Source of the DNA: Thermoanaerobacterales bacterium
GTDB lineage: Bacteria > Actinomycetota > Acidimicrobiia > Acidimicrobiales > JACDCH01
Length of the DNA: 8,580 bases
Assembly: GCA_017577565.1 (NCBI GenBank)
Contig: PKRH01000132.1
Location: 1-8,580 of the forward strand
Direction of reading: 5' to 3'
The position numbers were made by a program, and so were the translations under genes. Position 1 is the stretch's first letter. Each line of letters starts with the position of its first letter. Below the pieces are notes generated by a model. It had not been told where the DNA came from and made no database searches. It saw only the letters and a program-made list of their open reading frames with translations. Below, piece by piece: positions 6,711 to 8,580 of this stretch.

Positions 6711-7349
6711 ATGGCCGGGGCCGTCCCCATCTACGGGCTCGACATCGAGACCGACACCTCGCTCGACGGCCTCGACCCGGCGGTGTCGCCCGTCGTCTCG
6801 GTGGGCCTGTCCACCCCGGCCGGCGACCACGTCTTCGACGGTCCCGAGCCCGAGCTGCTGGTCGCGCTCGACGCCCACCTCGGCGCGCTGCCGCCGGGGG
6901 TCATCGCCACCTGGAACGGCGGCGCCTTCGACCTGCCGTTCCTGGCCGACCGGGCGGCGGCCTGCGGGGTGCGCCTGGGCCTGCGCCTGCGGCCCGACCC
7001 GACGGTGCTCCTGGCCCACGGGCCGCTGCCCGGCCACGCCGGCGCCTACCGGGCCGCCTGGCACCGCCACGGCCACCTCGACGCGTACCGGGTCTACCGC
7101 GGCGACGTCGGGCGGGTGCTGCGGCTCTCGTGCTCGCTCAAGGCGGTGGCCCGGCTGGTGGGGCTGACGCCGGTCGAGGTCGACCGGGCCCGCATCCACG
7201 AGCTGCCGCCCGACGCCCTCCACGCCTACGTGGTCAGCGACGCCCGCCTCACCCGGGCCCTGGCCGAGCGGCGGTGGCCAGGGGCGTCCCGCTGCGTCGA
7301 CCGCGTGCCGGCGGCCGACGGCCCGCCGGCTGTCACACCCGCTCGGTAG
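6711..7349 (+). CDS. Small DEDDy 3'-5' exonuclease-like protein (RNase H fold)
   Basis: The 212-aa stand-alone protein resembles the proofreading exonuclease domain of family-B DNA polymerases and bacterial ribonuclease-H-like exonucleases. Exo I is YGLDIET (D11, E13), Exo II is TWNGGAFDLPFL (N69, D74) and Exo III is YVVSD (Y173, D177). This is a full metal-binding DEDD set with the Tyr that defines the DEDDy class. The segment HLDAYRVYRGDV...SCSLKAVARLVGL (122-152) is also like that of the PolB exonuclease group. No polymerase or other domain is attached. The C-terminal ~25 residues are Pro/Ala-rich and probably disordered. It is expected to be cytoplasmic and to trim DNA or RNA 3' ends; the substrate is unknown. 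It follows aapP by 41 bp, so it could be a read-through partner, but a separate leaderless promoter is possible. The ATG at 6711 starts three codons before the first conserved strand. Confidence 0.85.
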   Translation: MAGAVPIYGLDIETDTSLDGLDPAVSPVVSVGLSTPAGDHVFDGPEPELLVALDAHLGALPPGVIATWNGGAFDLPFLADRAAACGVRLGLRLRPDPTVLLAHGPLPGHAGAYRAAWHRHGHLDAYRVYRGDVGRVLRLSCSLKAVARLVGLTPVEVDRARIHELPPDALHAYVVSDARLTRALAERRWPGASRCVDRVPAADGPPAVTPAR

Positions 7350-7368
7350 CGTCCCCCGCCACGGGTTC

Positions 7369-7420
7369 GTGATCACCCGGCCGGGCCCCCGGCGCTGATC
7401 ACCGGCGAACGGCGATCAGC
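7369..7420 (+). promoter_or_regulatory. Inverted-repeat cluster and stem-loop upstream of the 7435 gene
   Basis: The gap between the exonuclease gene and the next gene contains the direct repeat TGATCACCCGG (7370-7380) / TGATCACCGG (7396-7405). The first copy sits in the palindrome GTGATCAC (7369-7376). A second palindrome, CCCGGCCGGG, spans 7376-7385. A clear stem-loop spans 7394-7420: GCTGATC pairs with GATCAGC, then an A/C mismatch, then CCG with CGG, closing a GCGAA loop (10 of 11 pairs). It ends 3 bases before the SD of the next gene. There is no T-tract, so an intrinsic terminator is doubtful. An operator or a translation-affecting leader hairpin is more likely. Confidence 0.45.
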
Positions 7421-7423
7421 CCC

Positions 7424-7429
7424 GGGAGG
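7424..7429 (+). promoter_or_regulatory. Shine-Dalgarno site for the 7435 gene
   Basis: GGGAGG lies 5 nt before the GTG at 7435. It supports this non-ATG start and lies 3 nt downstream of the stem-loop, so folding could hinder ribosome access. Confidence 0.65.
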
Positions 7430-7434
7430 CACCC

Positions 7435-8307
7435 GTGTCCCGCTCCCCTGCCCCTGCGCGCCTCGCGAGCCTCGTGCTCGCCGCCGACCGCGAGCTCCAC
7501 GCCGCCGGCGTCGACGGCGCCGTCCTGCGGGTCGGCCCTCTCGCCCCGGCCGGCAGCCCCCTCGCCTGGTTCCCGCTCGAGGGCGCCCACCCCCTCGACG
7601 TGCTGCTCGGGTTCACGGCCCCGGCCCACTGGCCGGCCCTCGGCGTGTCGTGCGCGGGGCGGGGCCGCGTGCTCGCCGGCGGCGGGCCGCCCACGGGCCC
7701 GGCGGCGCGGCCGGTGGCCGAGCCGGTGCGGGTCACCGTGCTGCTCGACCGGGCCGGCGCCGCCGCCGGGGTGGTCCGCCGGGGCGACCGCACGACGCCG
7801 CTGGCCGACCCGCCGCAGGGCACGGTGGCCGACGCGTGCCGCCGGGCGCTGGGGCTGCCGACGGCCCCGCCGCCGCCCTCCACGCTCGGGCTGTGGACGC
7901 TGGTGTGGCTCGACCGCCTGGTCGAGCGGGCGGCCACCGGCCCGGGCACCGCCCCCGGGTCGTGGCCGGAGGTCGCCCGGCTGCACCCGGCGGCGGGCCC
8001 GGCGGGCGGGCACCACCCGGGCGGGGTGCCCGACCCGGCCGGCCTGGCGGCGGCCGCGGCGGCGCTGGCCGAAGCGTGGCCGTGGCACCGGCTGCGGGCC
8101 GAGCCCACCCTGGCCGACGTGCCCGGCCCGCCGGTGCCGGAGGCGCTGGCGGCCTGGATGGACGACGGCATGTGGGCCCGCTGGCTGCTCGCCCGCCTCC
8201 CGGCCCGCGCCGACCTGCTCGCCGCCGTGCACGCCCTGCTGCGCGCCGACCTGGCCGCGGCGGTCGCGGCCGTCGCCGGCGCGGCCTGGCCCGAGGTGGC
8301 CGGCTGA
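7435..8307 (+). CDS. Uncharacterised Ala/Pro-rich 290-aa protein
   Basis: I do not recognise a named family. The GTG start is supported by the SD and by consistently GC-rich third codon positions across the frame. There is no signal peptide and no convincing membrane helix, so a cytoplasmic protein is likely. The N-terminal half (about 8-115) alternates hydrophobic strands and turns, including GVDGAVLRVGPL (25-36) and HPLDVLLGFTAPAHWPALGVSCAGRGR (52-78). A middle Pro-rich joint (143-149) leads to STLGLWTLVWLDRLVERA (149-166). The C-terminal half is helical and Trp-rich, with WPEVARLHPA (177-186), WPWHRLRAEPTLA (215-227) and the striking WMDDGMWARWLLARLP (241-256). Such Trp/Asp/Arg positions usually mark a conserved domain, but no catalytic motif is evident. 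It converges on the minus-strand gene at 8316 with only 8 bp between stop codons. Confidence 0.8.
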   Translation: MSRSPAPARLASLVLAADRELHAAGVDGAVLRVGPLAPAGSPLAWFPLEGAHPLDVLLGFTAPAHWPALGVSCAGRGRVLAGGGPPTGPAARPVAEPVRVTVLLDRAGAAAGVVRRGDRTTPLADPPQGTVADACRRALGLPTAPPPPSTLGLWTLVWLDRLVERAATGPGTAPGSWPEVARLHPAAGPAGGHHPGGVPDPAGLAAAAAALAEAWPWHRLRAEPTLADVPGPPVPEALAAWMDDGMWARWLLARLPARADLLAAVHALLRADLAAAVAAVAGAAWPEVAG

Positions 8308-8322
8308 TGGGCGCGTCAGCCG
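8301..8322. terminator. Inverted repeat spanning two convergent stop codons
   Basis: CGGCTGA (8301-8307) and TCAGCCG (8316-8322) are exact reverse complements around an 8-nt loop. The left arm holds the TGA of the plus-strand gene and the right arm holds the TGA of the minus-strand gene. A 7-bp GC-rich stem placed exactly between convergent genes could act as a bidirectional terminator. It has no U-tract and is short, and part of the symmetry follows from both genes ending in Gly-TGA. Confidence 0.3.
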
Positions 8323-8580
8323 CCCAGCGCGGTCGCCAGCTGCAGCTGGGCGCCGGGGCGCGCCGTCGCCCAGTCGTAGAGCGAGGCGCCGATGCTGTCG
8401 TGGCGGCGGGCCTGCGCCGCGAACCCCGCCACGTCGTCGGGCCCCACGCTCTCGGCCAGCCCGCCGATGGGGTGCACGACGGCGTCGTCGCCGACGTGGC
8501 CGCGCAGCCGCGCCAGGTTCTCGTCCGTGTACCGGGCGGCGTCGCGGAACCCCGACGCGGCCGTCCGCTCGGTCCAGTAG
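8316..8580 (-). CDS. C-terminal fragment of an unrecognised, possibly TIM-barrel, protein (partial)
   Basis: Read on the minus strand, the frame ending at TGA 8318-8316 is open to the window edge. It gives 87 codons that all end in G or C, as in the other real genes here. The protein end includes DAARYTDENLARLR, then VHPIGGLAESVGPDDVAGF, then RRHDSIGASLYDWAT and a short tail ending ATALGG. The pattern of a hydrophobic strand, a Gly pair, a helix and then a strand ending in SLYDW resembles the last beta-alpha units of a glycosidase-like TIM barrel. That is an impression and not a family assignment. The start lies beyond base 8580. The plus-strand frame opposite it gives a Ser/Arg-rich, non-protein-like product and is treated as its shadow. 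Confidence 0.75.
   Translation of the reverse strand, partial: YWTERTAASGFRDAARYTDENLARLRGHVGDDAVVHPIGGLAESVGPDDVAGFAAQARRHDSIGASLYDWATARPGAQLQLATALGG

Noticed and set aside
5754..7376. Minus-strand 540-aa open frame across aapP and the exonuclease gene
   Set aside because: Shadow frame. Both plus-strand genes have complete catalytic motifs.
8392..8580. Plus-strand ORF at the right edge
   Set aside because: Ser/Arg/Ala-rich product with no motif. The opposite strand shows consistent G/C-ending codons and protein-like sequence.
93..8580. A novel defence, mobile or other multigene system
   Set aside because: No transposase, integrase, reverse transcriptase, CRISPR-like repeats, restriction or toxin-antitoxin pair is visible. 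The exonuclease and the unknown protein have no shared context strong enough to propose a system.

Overview
This window reads as one end of a very GC-rich actinobacterial contig. Every real gene has almost only G or C at third codon positions, and SD-like sites and GTG starts are common. Gene content and protein style (an Aap-type amino-acid ABC operon, a PIN-PhoH ATPase, an Ala/Pro-rich orphan protein) would suit an uncultured high-GC Actinomycetota such as the Acidimicrobiia. That placement is an impression from protein style and was not tested. The left edge is not genomic. Bases 1-92 match, with errors, an Illumina Nextera read-2/P7 adapter followed by a homopolymer tail, so biological sequence starts at about base 93.

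Layout, left to right: (1) 1-92, untrimmed sequencing adapter. (2) About 94-780, a 5'-truncated LutC/LUD-domain protein of lactate utilisation. (3) 820-2127, a PIN-PhoH fusion ATPase/RNase of the PhoH2/YlaK type. (4) 2128-2300, an intergenic leader with a possible -10 box, a perfect 16-bp palindrome and a strong SD. (5) 2301-6669, a complete four-gene polar/general amino-acid ABC transporter in the order binding lipoprotein (aapJ), permease (aapQ), permease (aapM), ATPase (aapP). The last three genes overlap at stop/start and are probably translationally coupled. (6) 6711-7349, a small DEDDy 3'-5' exonuclease with a possible leaderless promoter. (7) 7350-7434, a short intergenic stretch with repeated TGATCA-type sites and a stem-loop just before an SD. 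(8) 7435-8307, an unrecognised 290-aa protein. (9) 8316-8580, the C-terminal end of a minus-strand gene running off the right edge, convergent with gene 8. An inverted repeat there contains both stop codons.

Together, the aap genes should encode one importer. The lipoprotein binds an amino acid outside the membrane, AapQ/AapM form the channel and AapP powers it. The flanking genes look like ordinary housekeeping or accessory functions and are not obviously linked to transport. I see no CRISPR array, tRNA, rRNA, transposase, phage gene or toxin-antitoxin pair, and no convincing new multigene system. The most notable observations are the adapter contamination, the two intergenic inverted-repeat regions and the uncharacterised protein at 7435-8307.
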